A stretch of 64,000 nt of DNA from contig NZ_JAOCAH010000010.1 of assembly GCF_029839275.1 (NCBI RefSeq), positions 1-64,000 on the forward strand. The letters run 5' to 3'. The translations under genes and the position numbers were made by a program. The DNA is from Pseudomonas sp. GD03944. Lineage in GTDB: Bacteria > Pseudomonadota > Gammaproteobacteria > Pseudomonadales > Pseudomonadaceae. Below, one piece after another: positions 25,794-34,169 of this stretch; the first letter of the stretch is position 1, and each line of letters starts with the position of its first letter. The notes below the pieces were generated by a model. The model was not told where the DNA came from. It did no database searches and worked only from the letters and a program-made list of their open reading frames with translations.

Positions 25794-25820
25794 AGGCGAC
25801 AGACTTTTGCCGCCGCTTAA
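25794..25820 (-). promoter_or_regulatory. Putative LafS promoter for lafA
   Basis: On the minus strand TTAAG (25,816-25,820), a 15-base spacer and GTCGCCT (25,794-25,800). This is the third copy of the element also seen before flgM and fliD. The start site would be about 55 bases before the flagellin ATG. Flagellin is the classic sigma-28 target, which is the main reason to call this motif a LafS promoter. Confidence 0.68.
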
Positions 25821-25902
25821 ATGGCGCCTGGAAATTTTTCTACGACCGGTCTTCCCGCCCCGCAGGAACGTGCCCATCCACAACACCGGCGACGCTATCT
25901 GT

Positions 25903-26007
25903 GTAGGAGCGGCTGGGCGGCATACCGATTGCCCGCGAGCTCTTCTCCCACCGAAACCCCGATGCAGGCCTGGCAACCGCCGAGCTCGCGGCCGAGGCCG
26001 CTCCTAC
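25903..26007. repeat. REP-type hairpin between lafA and flgA
   Basis: An inverted pair GTAGGAGCGGC (25,903-25,913) and GCCGCTCCTAC (25,997-26,007), with an inner GCGAGCT/AGCTCGC pair, forms a large palindrome 34 bp beyond the flgA stop. The family recurs at 40,478 and in the 58.5-kb repeats. Confidence 0.8.
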
Positions 26008-26040
26008 AGGAGCGCGCCCACCCACAAACCCCGCACAGCC

Positions 26041-26895
26041 CTAACGAAAGGTGCTGGTGACGACGCCCGCTTCGAGCACCTTGGCCTCGATGGTCTTGCC
26101 GCTGCTGAGGTTGCGCACGCGGATCACCGCCTTCAGCTCCCCGTTCTCCAGTGCCTCGCCCATGGTCGAGGCAGCGATGCCGTCATGGTTGGCGACGATC
26201 TTCACCTGCTGGCCGCGCTTGATCAGCAGCGGCTTGGTCAACAGGCTGGGGCTGAGCGCCTGGTTCGGGCGGATGCGGCGCTTGGCGCCCATGCCGACCA
26301 CGTCGTCCAGGTCGGTGAAGAAGCCGCGCGAGGCCTTGCCGACATCCAGCTCCTGCAGCGTCAGCTGGGGTGCGCCGATGGTCTGGCCGCGCTCGATGGC
26401 CTGGCTGCTGAACACCGCCGGCACGAACACGCTGGCCTGGCTGCTCACCACCACCGCCCAGCCCGGCTGGTCGGCGCAGCGCACGTCCAGGCGCTGGCGC
26501 GCCAGCAGCGAGGCACCGGCGTCGCTGGGGCTGACCGTCAGTGCCTGCGTGCAGGGAGCCAGGGCGGCGGTGCTGTTCAGCGAGGTGCTGGCGTGGCTGA
26601 AGCGTTGCCCGGTCCAGCCCTGGGCTGTGGCTTCGTCGGCCACCGCCTGGGCGATGTAGCGCTCCACGGCGTCGTCGATCTGCTGGCCGGCGCTGACCTC
26701 GGCCTGGGCCGCCAGCGGCAGCAGACCGATCACCAGACCGGCCGCCAGGCGCAGTGGTCGCCATGCGGAAAAAACGCTTCCGCTTCCTGCTGGCGTGTAC
26801 GGCGAATGCGGAAGCAATGCGGCGCTCCGTGCGTTCTTCTTTCTTGTAAAAGCCACTGAAATCAACTGCTTAAGCACCTTTGTCGGGTTGGGCAT
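26041..26895 (-). CDS. flgA: FlgA, P-ring assembly chaperone
   Basis: A 284-residue periplasmic protein needed for FlgI P-ring assembly. A C-terminal SAF-like domain is clear (SSQAIERGQTI, then NQALSPSLLTKPLLIKRGQQVKI and GEALENGELKAVIRVRNLSSGKTIEAKV). ATG 26,895 gives an N-terminal extension of about 48 residues before the hydrophobic signal segment (LAAGLVIGLLPLAAQA), longer than most. An internal start could be used, but no ribosome site decides it. It is divergent from flgB across 51 bp. Confidence 0.88.
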   Translation of the reverse strand: MPNPTKVLKQLISVAFTRKKNARSAALLPHSPYTPAGSGSVFSAWRPLRLAAGLVIGLLPLAAQAEVSAGQQIDDAVERYIAQAVADEATAQGWTGQRFSHASTSLNSTAALAPCTQALTVSPSDAGASLLARQRLDVRCADQPGWAVVVSSQASVFVPAVFSSQAIERGQTIGAPQLTLQELDVGKASRGFFTDLDDVVGMGAKRRIRPNQALSPSLLTKPLLIKRGQQVKIVANHDGIAASTMGEALENGELKAVIRVRNLSSGKTIEAKVLEAGVVTSTFR

Positions 26896-26905
26896 GGTTT
26901 GTGCT
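26890..26905 (+). promoter_or_regulatory. Candidate sigma-54 promoter for the flgB operon
   Basis: GGGCATGGTTTGTGCT has GG (26,891-26,892) and GC (26,903-26,904) ten bases apart and a recognisable -24 half (GGCATG against GGCACG). The -12 half reads GTGC instead of TTGC. It would start transcription near 26,916, about 31 bases before flgB, leaving room for GAAGGGT. It overlaps the first codons of flgA on the other strand. The match is weaker than at fliD and the ToxR-like gene. Confidence 0.5.
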
Positions 26906-26946
26906 CCAGCACTCCCGGACTGAACCTTGCTGAAGGGTAGTGGGTG

Positions 26947-27312
26947 ATGAGTATACGGATTGATGAGGCGTTGGGCGTTCATGCGCGTGCCCTGGAGTTG
27001 CGGGTCGAGCGCAGTGAAATCCTCGCGGCCAACCTGGCCAACGAAGACACCCCCGGCTTCCAGGCCCGGGACATCGACTTCGCCGCGGAAATGCGTCGCC
27101 TCGAAGGCGGCAGCCTCGATTCGTTCTTCGCGGCCACGCGCTCGCCCGACTACCAGTACCGGGTGCCGACCCAGGCTTCGCAGGATGGCAACACCGTGGA
27201 GCTGAGTGTGGAACAAGCGGAGTTCTCCAAGAACTCGATGGATTTCCAGACCAGCCTGACCTTTCTCAACTCGAAATTCCGTGGCCTGAAACAAGCCATC
27301 GAGGGGCGTTAA
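26947..27312 (+). CDS. flgB: FlgB, proximal rod protein
   Basis: A 121-residue rod protein with the N-terminal rod/hook signature (EILAANLANEDTPGFQARDIDF, residues ~25-46) and a C-terminal helix. ATG 26,947 follows GAAGGGTAG. It starts the flgBCDEFGHIJKL-lafW operon. Confidence 0.93.
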   Translation: MSIRIDEALGVHARALELRVERSEILAANLANEDTPGFQARDIDFAAEMRRLEGGSLDSFFAATRSPDYQYRVPTQASQDGNTVELSVEQAEFSKNSMDFQTSLTFLNSKFRGLKQAIEGR

Positions 27313-27315
27313 GCC

Positions 27316-27744
27316 ATGTCATTCGACTCGATCTACCGCATCGCCGGCTCGGCGATGAACGCACAGACCGTGCGCCTGAACACCGTGGCCAGCAACCTGG
27401 CCAACGCCGACTCCGCCGCGGCCCGCCCCGAGGACGTCTACGAGGCGCGCAAGCCGGTGTTCGCCTCCATCTACGAGAACGGCCAGCTGACCCGCGGCGC
27501 CGGCATGGGCGGTGCCCATGTGCAGGTGCTCGACGTGGTCACCGCCGGCCGTGAGCCGGTGCGCCGCTACGAGCCGGAGAACCCGTTGTCCGACCGCGAT
27601 GGCTACGTGTTCTACGCCGACATCAACGAGATCGAAGAGATGACCGACATGATGTCCGCCAGCCGCAGCTTCGAGACCAGCGTCGAGGTGCTCAACCGCA
27701 TCAAGGGCATGCAGCAGGGCCTGCTCAAACTGGGAGAAGCGTGA
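27316..27744 (+). CDS. flgC: FlgC, proximal rod protein
   Basis: A 142-residue rod protein. The N-terminal motif TVASNLANADSAA (residues ~22-34) and C-terminal MMSASRSFETSVEVLNRIKGMQ are typical of the family. It follows flgB by 3 bp, and its stop overlaps the flgD start region. Confidence 0.94.
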   Translation: MSFDSIYRIAGSAMNAQTVRLNTVASNLANADSAAARPEDVYEARKPVFASIYENGQLTRGAGMGGAHVQVLDVVTAGREPVRRYEPENPLSDRDGYVFYADINEIEEMTDMMSASRSFETSVEVLNRIKGMQQGLLKLGEA

Positions 27745-28421
27745 TGGCCACCGTCAGTTCCACCGGCTCGGGCACCAACACCTACGGCAGCGATGACGCG
27801 GTGCGCCAGGGCGTCAACGTCAGCGACGCGACGCAGATGGAGAACAACTTCATCAGCCTGATGGTCGCGCAGATCCGCAACCAGGACCCGACCAAGCCGG
27901 TCGACAGCACCGAGTTCCTCAACCAGTTCTCGGCCATGTCCCAGGTCAAGAGCATGGAAAACATGACGGCCCTGAGCAAAAGCAACCTGGTGCTGCTGGA
28001 CAACCTGCAGACCCTCACCGCCGCCGGCCTGGTCGGCCAGGAAGTGAAGGTCGCAGTGGACAGCCTGCAACTGAGCGACGAGAAGATCAGCGGCCGGGTC
28101 AATCTGGAGCACAGCGCCGGCAAGACCGTGCTGACCCTGACCGACAGCAACGGCGTGAAGAAAGAGGTTCAGCTCGGCGCCCAGGTGGCCGGTGCGGTGG
28201 ACTTCGAGATCGACCCCGTGGCCCTGGGCCTGGAGCCCGGCCGCTACAAGGTCGAGGTCACCACCGACAGCGGCGAGTTCCCGCCGGTGGAAGTGGCTGG
28301 CCTGGTCACCAACGTCCGGGTCAGCGCCGAAGGGCCGGTCCTGGAGATCAAGGGGGCGGGCTCCGTGCCGTTCTACAAGATCACCGAGTTTGGTCAGTCG
28401 TCACTGGCCGGTCTGCTCTAG
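27744..28421 (+). CDS. flgD: FlgD, hook scaffolding (cap) protein
   Basis: A 225-residue hook cap protein that directs FlgE assembly and is shed afterwards. The N-terminal export and assembly part (NNFISLMVAQIRNQDPTKPVDSTEF, residues ~32-57) is well conserved. The C-terminus has Tudor/Ig-like FlgD domains. ATG 27,744 overlaps the flgC stop; GTG 27,741 is an alternative one codon earlier. Confidence 0.93.
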   Translation: MATVSSTGSGTNTYGSDDAVRQGVNVSDATQMENNFISLMVAQIRNQDPTKPVDSTEFLNQFSAMSQVKSMENMTALSKSNLVLLDNLQTLTAAGLVGQEVKVAVDSLQLSDEKISGRVNLEHSAGKTVLTLTDSNGVKKEVQLGAQVAGAVDFEIDPVALGLEPGRYKVEVTTDSGEFPPVEVAGLVTNVRVSAEGPVLEIKGAGSVPFYKITEFGQSSLAGLL

Positions 28422-28458
28422 TCGAGCGTTTCTCTCTCTTTCAAAAGGTTAATACGCC

Positions 28459-29643
28459 ATGAGCTTCAACATTGCCCTGACCGGCCTCAACGCCGTTTCC
28501 GACCAGCTGGACACCATCAGCAACAACATCGCCAACGTCGGCACCACCGGCTTCAAGTCCTCGCGCACCGAGTTTGGCAGCGTGTACGCCGACAGCCAGG
28601 CCATGGGCGTGGAAGTCCTCGGCCTGACCCAGAGCATCAGCAAGGGCGGTGCGCTGGTCGGTACCGGCCGCAGCCTGGACCTGGCCATCACCGGCGGTGG
28701 CTTCTTCGTCACCCGCAGCAGCAACGGTGACGTGAGCTACACCCGCGCCGGTGTGTTCGACACCGACAAGGACAACTTCATCATCGGCAACACCGGCCGC
28801 CTGCAGGGCTACCCGGTAGACGCCGACGGCAACCTGCAGGTGGGCAACCTGGGCGACCTGCAACTGCAGAACGCCAACCTGCCGGCCCGCGCCACCGACA
28901 CCCTGTCGTTCGTGATGAACCTGGACTCCAACGAAACCGTGCCGACCGTGGCGCCGTTCGACCCGGCCAACGCCGAGTCCTTCAACTCCACCTACACCAC
29001 CAAGGTCTTCGACTCCCAGGGCCGCGAACACACCCTGACCCAGTACTTCGTCAAGACCGGCGCCAACGACTGGGCCGCGCACTACTACGCCGACGGCGTC
29101 GCCGTGGGTGGCCCCCAGGCGCTGAACTTCGGCACCAACGGCGCGCTGACCGGCCCGGTCGCCCCAGTGGCCATCAACTTCCCGCTGGCGGGCGTCGACC
29201 CCATGGCCGTGGCCATCGACTACACCGGCAGCAGCCAGTACGGCTCGGACTTCGTGGTCACCACCAACCGCGCCTCCGGCTACGCCGCGGGCGAGCAGAC
29301 CGGCCTGTCGATCGAGAAGAACGGCATGGTCTACGCCAACTACAGCAACGGCGAACGCATGCTCCAGGGCCAGGTGGCCCTGGCCTCGTTCATCAACGCC
29401 GGCGGCCTGAAGAACGAGAACGGCACCGCCTGGAGCGAGACCGCCGAATCCGGCGCGGCGCTGATCGGCGTGCCGGGCGTGGGGGCCCTGGGCGAGCTGG
29501 CGGCCTCGGCCCTGGAAAGCTCCAACGTCGACCTGACCCAGCAACTGGTCGGCCTGATGGAAAGCCAGCGCAACTACCAGGCCAACACCAAGGTGCTGTC
29601 CACCGACAAAGAACTCACCCAAGTGCTGTTCAGCGCGATCTGA
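28459..29643 (+). CDS. flgE: FlgE, hook protein
   Basis: A 394-residue hook subunit with the N-terminal rod/hook signature (DTISNNIANVGTTGFKSSRTEF, residues ~17-38), the central FlgE D2 region and the C-terminal motif LVGLMESQRNYQANTKVLSTDKEL. AAAAGG precedes the ATG after a 37-bp gap. Confidence 0.95.
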   Translation: MSFNIALTGLNAVSDQLDTISNNIANVGTTGFKSSRTEFGSVYADSQAMGVEVLGLTQSISKGGALVGTGRSLDLAITGGGFFVTRSSNGDVSYTRAGVFDTDKDNFIIGNTGRLQGYPVDADGNLQVGNLGDLQLQNANLPARATDTLSFVMNLDSNETVPTVAPFDPANAESFNSTYTTKVFDSQGREHTLTQYFVKTGANDWAAHYYADGVAVGGPQALNFGTNGALTGPVAPVAINFPLAGVDPMAVAIDYTGSSQYGSDFVVTTNRASGYAAGEQTGLSIEKNGMVYANYSNGERMLQGQVALASFINAGGLKNENGTAWSETAESGAALIGVPGVGALGELAASALESSNVDLTQQLVGLMESQRNYQANTKVLSTDKELTQVLFSAI

Positions 29644-29652
29644 GGCTGATTT

Positions 29653-30381
29653 ATGGACCGTTTGGGCTACACCGCGATGACCGCCGCCAGTCGCACCATG
29701 ACCTCGCTGTCGGTGCGCGCCAACAACCTGGCCAACGCCAACACGCCGGGTTTCCGCGCCGACCTTGAGCAGGCCAAGGCCGTGGCGGTGGAAGGCTACG
29801 GCTACGACAGCCGCCACCTGGCGCTGGTGCAGAGCAACGGCGTGAGCCTGGCGCCCGGCGCCATGATGGCCACCGGGCGCGACCTGGACTTCGCCATCAA
29901 TGGCCGCGGCCTGATCGCCCTGCAAGGGCCGGAAGGCGAGGTCTACACCCGCAACGGCAGCATGCAGGTGGACGCCGAGCTGAACCTGACCATCAACGGC
30001 CGTCCGGTGATGGGCGAGGGCGGCCCGATCGTGCTGCCCGAGTACGACAGCATCCACATCGGTTCCGATGGCGTGGTCTCGGTGATGCCGCGCGGCGACT
30101 TCGTCATGGCCGAGGTCGACCGCATCAAGCGCGTCGACGTGCCGGCCGCCGAACTGGTGAAGGACGAAGCCGGCCTGCTGGTCACCCGCAACGGCGAAGC
30201 CCTGCCGGTGGATGAAAACGTGCGGCTGATCGCCGGCCACCTGGAAGAAAGCAACGTCTCGGCCGTCGACCAGCTGGTGGCGACCATGAGCCTCAACCGC
30301 CTGTTCGAAACGCAGGTGAAGATGATGAAAGCTGCCGAGGACCTGTCCGAGGCGGGTAATCGCATGATTCGCGGCAGCTAA
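29653..30381 (+). CDS. flgF: FlgF, proximal rod protein
   Basis: A 242-residue rod protein with N-terminal LSVRANNLANANTPGFRADLEQ (residues ~17-38), a central hook-basal body domain and a C-terminal helical motif (LVATMSLNRLFETQVKMMKAAED). It starts 9 bp after flgE. Confidence 0.94.
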   Translation: MDRLGYTAMTAASRTMTSLSVRANNLANANTPGFRADLEQAKAVAVEGYGYDSRHLALVQSNGVSLAPGAMMATGRDLDFAINGRGLIALQGPEGEVYTRNGSMQVDAELNLTINGRPVMGEGGPIVLPEYDSIHIGSDGVVSVMPRGDFVMAEVDRIKRVDVPAAELVKDEAGLLVTRNGEALPVDENVRLIAGHLEESNVSAVDQLVATMSLNRLFETQVKMMKAAEDLSEAGNRMIRGS

Positions 30382-30392
30382 GGGAGATACCG

Positions 30393-31178
30393 ATGAGCTC
30401 TGCACTTTGGGTCAGCAAGACCGGCCTCGCGGCCCAGGACAAGGCCATGTCGGCCGTGGCCAACAACCTGGCCAACGTCAACACCACTGGCTTCAAGAGC
30501 GACCGCGTGGTGTTCGAGGACCTGTTCTACTCCATCGAACTGCAACCGGGCGCCCAGGCCGACCTGGTCAACACCGTGCCGTCGGGCATCCAGCTCGGCA
30601 GCGGTGTGCGCGTGGCCGGCACGCAGAAGATCTTCACCGAAGGCGCCATGCAGCCCACCGGGCAGCCCATGGACCTGGCCATCGTCGGCCAGGGTTTCTT
30701 CCAGGTGGAATCGGCGGCCGGTGAAATCTTCTTCACCGAGAGCGGCCAACTGCAACCCAACGCCGAAGGCGTGCTGGTGAATGCCCAGGGCCTGCCGCTG
30801 GTGCCGGCCATCGAAGTGCCGGCCGGCAGCCGTGGCTTCACCGTGGGCAGCGACGGCATCGTCACCGCCGTGCTGCCGGGCGACACCGTGCCGGTGGAGC
30901 TGGGGCAGATCACCCTGGCCAACTTCGTCAATCCGGCTGGCCTCGAAGCCATGGGCGGCAACCTGTACCGCGAGACCGTGGCCAGCGGCGAGCCGGTCGA
31001 AGGCGTGCCGGGCGAGGAAGGCCTGGGCACGATCAAGCAGGGCGTGCTGGAAGGCTCCAACGTGCAGGTGGTCGAGGCCATGGTCAACATGATCTCCATC
31101 CAGCGCGCCTACGAGGCCAACGCCAAGGTGCTGGACGCCTCCTCCGGGATGCTGCAGTTCCTCAACCAGACCGTGTGA
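30393..31178 (+). CDS. flgG: FlgG, distal rod protein
   Basis: A 261-residue distal rod subunit, the family's normal size. Conserved motifs are AVANNLANVNTTGFKSDRVVFEDL (residues ~22-45) and the C-terminal EGSNVQVVEAMVNMISIQRAYEANAKVL. It starts 11 bp after flgF and ends at the flgH ribosome-binding region. Confidence 0.95.
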   Translation: MSSALWVSKTGLAAQDKAMSAVANNLANVNTTGFKSDRVVFEDLFYSIELQPGAQADLVNTVPSGIQLGSGVRVAGTQKIFTEGAMQPTGQPMDLAIVGQGFFQVESAAGEIFFTESGQLQPNAEGVLVNAQGLPLVPAIEVPAGSRGFTVGSDGIVTAVLPGDTVPVELGQITLANFVNPAGLEAMGGNLYRETVASGEPVEGVPGEEGLGTIKQGVLEGSNVQVVEAMVNMISIQRAYEANAKVLDASSGMLQFLNQTV

Positions 31179-31183
31179 CCGCC

Positions 31184-31846
31184 ATGACGCGCCTTTTCCC
31201 GCTCCTGCTGGTGCTGTTGCTCGGTGGCTGCGCCAGCTTCAACGAGATGCTGCCCGACGAGGATTCCAGCGAGTACCAGCCGCTGGAACTGGACTACAGC
31301 CTGCCGCCGACCACCAGCGGCGGCCTGTTCCGCTCCGGCTACGGCGGCTCGCTGTTGCGGGACCAGCGCGCGGTGCGGGTCGGCGACATCCTGACCATCG
31401 TGCTCGACGAATCGACCCAGTCGAGCAAGAGCGCCGGCACCAGCTTCGGCAAATCGTCGAGCCTGTCGGTGCCGGTGCCCACCGTGCTCGGCAGCACCTA
31501 CTCGGACCTGGAAAGCTCGGCCTCGGCCGAACGCGATTTCACCGGCTCGGCGCGCAGTTCGCAGCAGAACACCCTGCGCGGCGCCATCGCGGTGACCGTG
31601 CACAAGGTGCTGCCCAACGGCACCCTGGTGGTGAAGGGCGAGAAGGCCCTGCGCCTCAACCAGGGCGACGAGTACATCCGCCTGACCGGCCTGGTGCGCC
31701 TGGACGATATCAACCGCAACAACCAGGTGTCGTCGCAGAACGTGGCCAACGCGCGCATTTCCTACGCCGGTCGCGGGGTGCTGAACGACAGCAACTCGGC
31801 GGGCTGGCTGACGCGCTTCTTCACCCACCCCCTGTTCCCCCTGTAA
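31184..31846 (+). CDS. flgH: FlgH, L-ring lipoprotein
   Basis: A 220-residue outer membrane lipoprotein forming the L ring. The signal ends in the lipobox LLGGC. The conserved segments VGDILTIVLDES and LPNGTLVVKGEKALRLNQGDEYIRLTGLVR are present. ATG 31,184 is preferred over GTG 31,175, which overlaps the flgG stop, because it gives a normal lipoprotein signal. Confidence 0.94.
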   Translation: MTRLFPLLLVLLLGGCASFNEMLPDEDSSEYQPLELDYSLPPTTSGGLFRSGYGGSLLRDQRAVRVGDILTIVLDESTQSSKSAGTSFGKSSSLSVPVPTVLGSTYSDLESSASAERDFTGSARSSQQNTLRGAIAVTVHKVLPNGTLVVKGEKALRLNQGDEYIRLTGLVRLDDINRNNQVSSQNVANARISYAGRGVLNDSNSAGWLTRFFTHPLFPL

Positions 31847-31861
31847 CTGGAGCCTGACGGC

Positions 31862-32965
31862 ATGCGCCCGTTTCTGAAGTTTCTCGCCGCCGCTGGCCTG
31901 CTGCTCGCCCAGGGCATGGCCAGCGCCGTGCCGATGATGGACCTGGTGGACATCGAGGGCATCCGTGGCAACCAGTTGATCGGCTACGGCCTGGTGGTCG
32001 GCCTGGACGGCACCGGCGACAAGAACCAGGTGAAGTTCACCAGCCAGTCGGTCACCAACATGATCAAGCAGTTCGGCGTGAACCTGCCGCCGAACGTCGA
32101 CCCCAAGCTGAAGAACGTCGCGGCCGTGACCGTCACCGCCGAGATCCCGCCGTCCTACAGCGCCGGGCAGACCGTGGACGTCACCGTGTCGTCCCTGGGC
32201 GATGCCAAGAGCCTGCGCGGCGGCCAGTTGCTGATGACCCCGCTGATGGGTGTGGACGGCGAAACCTACGCCCTGGCCCAGGGCGCCCTGGTGGTCGGCG
32301 GCGTCAACGCTGAAGGCCGCAGCGGCTCCAGCGTGGCCATCAACACCTCCAACAGTGGCCGCATCCCCAACGGCGCCACGGTGGAGCGGATGATCCCCAG
32401 CGACTTCTCCGAGCGCGACGAGGTGATGCTGAACATTCGCCAGCCGAGCTTCCAGACCGCCAGCCGCGTGGTGGAGGCGGTCAACGCGCGCTTCGGCAGC
32501 GGCACCGCCACCGCGCTCAACGCGACCAAGGTGTCGCTGCGCGCGCCGGTGTCCAGCAACCAGCGCATCAGCTTCATGGCCATGCTCGAAGCGGTCGAAG
32601 TGGAAGAAGGCCGTACCCGGCCGAAGGTGGTGTTCAACAGCCGCACCGGCACCGTGGTGGTGGGCGAGGGCGTGCGGGTCAAGGCCGCTGCCGTGGCCCA
32701 CGGCACCCTGACCGTGACCATCAGCGAGAACCCCCAGGTCAGCCAGCCCGGCGCCTTCTCCGGCGGGCAGACCGCCGTGGTGCCACGTTCCGACGTGGAC
32801 GTCACCCAGGAAGCCAACGGCATGTTCAAGTGGCCCGAAGGCGCCAGCCTGGAAAGCATCATCAACACCGTCAACAGCCTGGGCGCGACCCCGGACGACG
32901 TCATGAGCATCCTTCAATCCCTGGAACAGGCCGGCGCGCTCAACGCCGAACTGATCGTCATCTAA
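31862..32965 (+). CDS. flgI: FlgI, P-ring protein
   Basis: A 367-residue periplasmic P-ring subunit with a Sec signal peptide (cleavage near ASA, residue ~22). The mature start [32 protein letters not shown] is strongly conserved in the family. Its assembly depends on FlgA. Confidence 0.96.
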   Translation: MRPFLKFLAAAGLLLAQGMASAVPMMDLVDIEGIRGNQLIGYGLVVGLDGTGDKNQVKFTSQSVTNMIKQFGVNLPPNVDPKLKNVAAVTVTAEIPPSYSAGQTVDVTVSSLGDAKSLRGGQLLMTPLMGVDGETYALAQGALVVGGVNAEGRSGSSVAINTSNSGRIPNGATVERMIPSDFSERDEVMLNIRQPSFQTASRVVEAVNARFGSGTATALNATKVSLRAPVSSNQRISFMAMLEAVEVEEGRTRPKVVFNSRTGTVVVGEGVRVKAAAVAHGTLTVTISENPQVSQPGAFSGGQTAVVPRSDVDVTQEANGMFKWPEGASLESIINTVNSLGATPDDVMSILQSLEQAGALNAELIVI

Positions 32966-32978
32966 GCGCAGGCGGCCC

Positions 32979-34169
32979 ATGAGTATCGTTTCCCTCGCCC
33001 AGCACCTGAACACCCACCGCGGCGCCGCCGACGGCATCGGCTCGCCCCGGCGCGAGCAGCTGGAAGTCGCCGCCGAGCAGTTCGAGGCGCTGTTTTTGCA
33101 GCAGATCCTCAAGCAGATGCGCAAGGCCAGCGACGTGCTGTCGGCCGACAACCCGATGCGCAGCCGCGAGCTGGACACCATGCGCGACTTCTACGACGAA
33201 GTGCTGGCCGAGACCCTGGCGGGCAAGAAGCAGACCGGCATCGCCGACCTGCTGGTCAAGCAGTTGTCTGGCAATGCCGGCGAGCCCCTGGACTTCGAAC
33301 AGGCCGCCGCAGCCGCCCGCAGCGCCGACCTGCCGGAGCGTTCGCCGAGCCTGCTCGATCCGTTGCGCAGCACCTGGCAGCGTGGCGTCGACACCCTGAG
33401 CAGCGCCTGGCAGCGCAGCTCCGAAGGCTTCGTCGCCCTGGTCGACCGGGTCATCCAGCAGGAATCCGGCGGCCGGGTCGATGCCGTGTCGCCCAAGGGC
33501 GCCCGGGGCATCATGCAGCTGATGCCGGACACCGCCCGGGAAATGGCCGCCGAACTGGGCCTGGAATTCGACGAGGCGCGGCTGACCAGCGACGCCAGCT
33601 ACAACAAGCAACTGGGCAGCGCCTACCTGGGCAAGATGCTCGACCGCTACGACGGCGAGCACGCGCTGGCCCTGGCTGCCTACAACGCCGGTCCTGGCCG
33701 CGTGGACGAATGGCTGCAGCGCAACGGCGACCCGCGCCGTGGCGAGATCAGTGTGGGCGCGTGGATCCAGCGCATCCCGTTCCAGGAAACCCGCGACTAC
33801 ACCCACAAGATCCTCAGCGACCTGCAAGCGTCCGCGCCGCCTGTGGATAAAACGCCGGCGTCCCCTCCGCAGGGCGACGTCAGCCCGCTGTCGGGGCAGA
33901 CCCAGGCCCAGCTCGGCACCGCGGTCGGGGCCGACCAGGGCCTGGTGCTCGGCAGCGCCGCCAGCAAGCGCCTGGACACCGCCGCCCCGGCGCGCACGCT
34001 GCCGGCCGAGGCGCCGCTGTCGGCACAGATCCACCGATTTAAGTTACCGGCCGATTACGTCGCCTTACCGGAGAGAACAGCCCATTCGGTGGCGGACGCA
34101 GGTCATCAATCCCGCTCCGCCGCATTTGCTCAATCGATCCGCATTGAGCGCAAGGAGATTGACGCGTGA
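32979..34169 (+). CDS. flgJ: FlgJ with a C-terminal SLT-type lytic transglycosylase domain
   Basis: A 396-residue rod-capping protein. The N-terminal rod-binding domain (about residues 27-95) is followed by a linker and a soluble lytic transglycosylase-type (GH23-like) domain. Its catalytic glutamate lies in VIQQESGG (Glu162), followed by GIMQLMPDTA and AYNAGPGRVDEW. Classical dual-domain FlgJ carries a GH73 glucosaminidase instead. A C-terminal tail of ~120 residues is low complexity. It would open the peptidoglycan for the rod. Its stop overlaps the flgK GTG start. Confidence 0.92.
   Translation: MSIVSLAQHLNTHRGAADGIGSPRREQLEVAAEQFEALFLQQILKQMRKASDVLSADNPMRSRELDTMRDFYDEVLAETLAGKKQTGIADLLVKQLSGNAGEPLDFEQAAAAARSADLPERSPSLLDPLRSTWQRGVDTLSSAWQRSSEGFVALVDRVIQQESGGRVDAVSPKGARGIMQLMPDTAREMAAELGLEFDEARLTSDASYNKQLGSAYLGKMLDRYDGEHALALAAYNAGPGRVDEWLQRNGDPRRGEISVGAWIQRIPFQETRDYTHKILSDLQASAPPVDKTPASPPQGDVSPLSGQTQAQLGTAVGADQGLVLGSAASKRLDTAAPARTLPAEAPLSAQIHRFKLPADYVALPERTAHSVADAGHQSRSAAFAQSIRIERKEIDA

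Noticed and set aside
26903..26916. Minus strand GG-N10-GC as a sigma-54 promoter for flgA
   Set aside because: Poor match outside the doublets and the start site would fall inside the flgA coding region.
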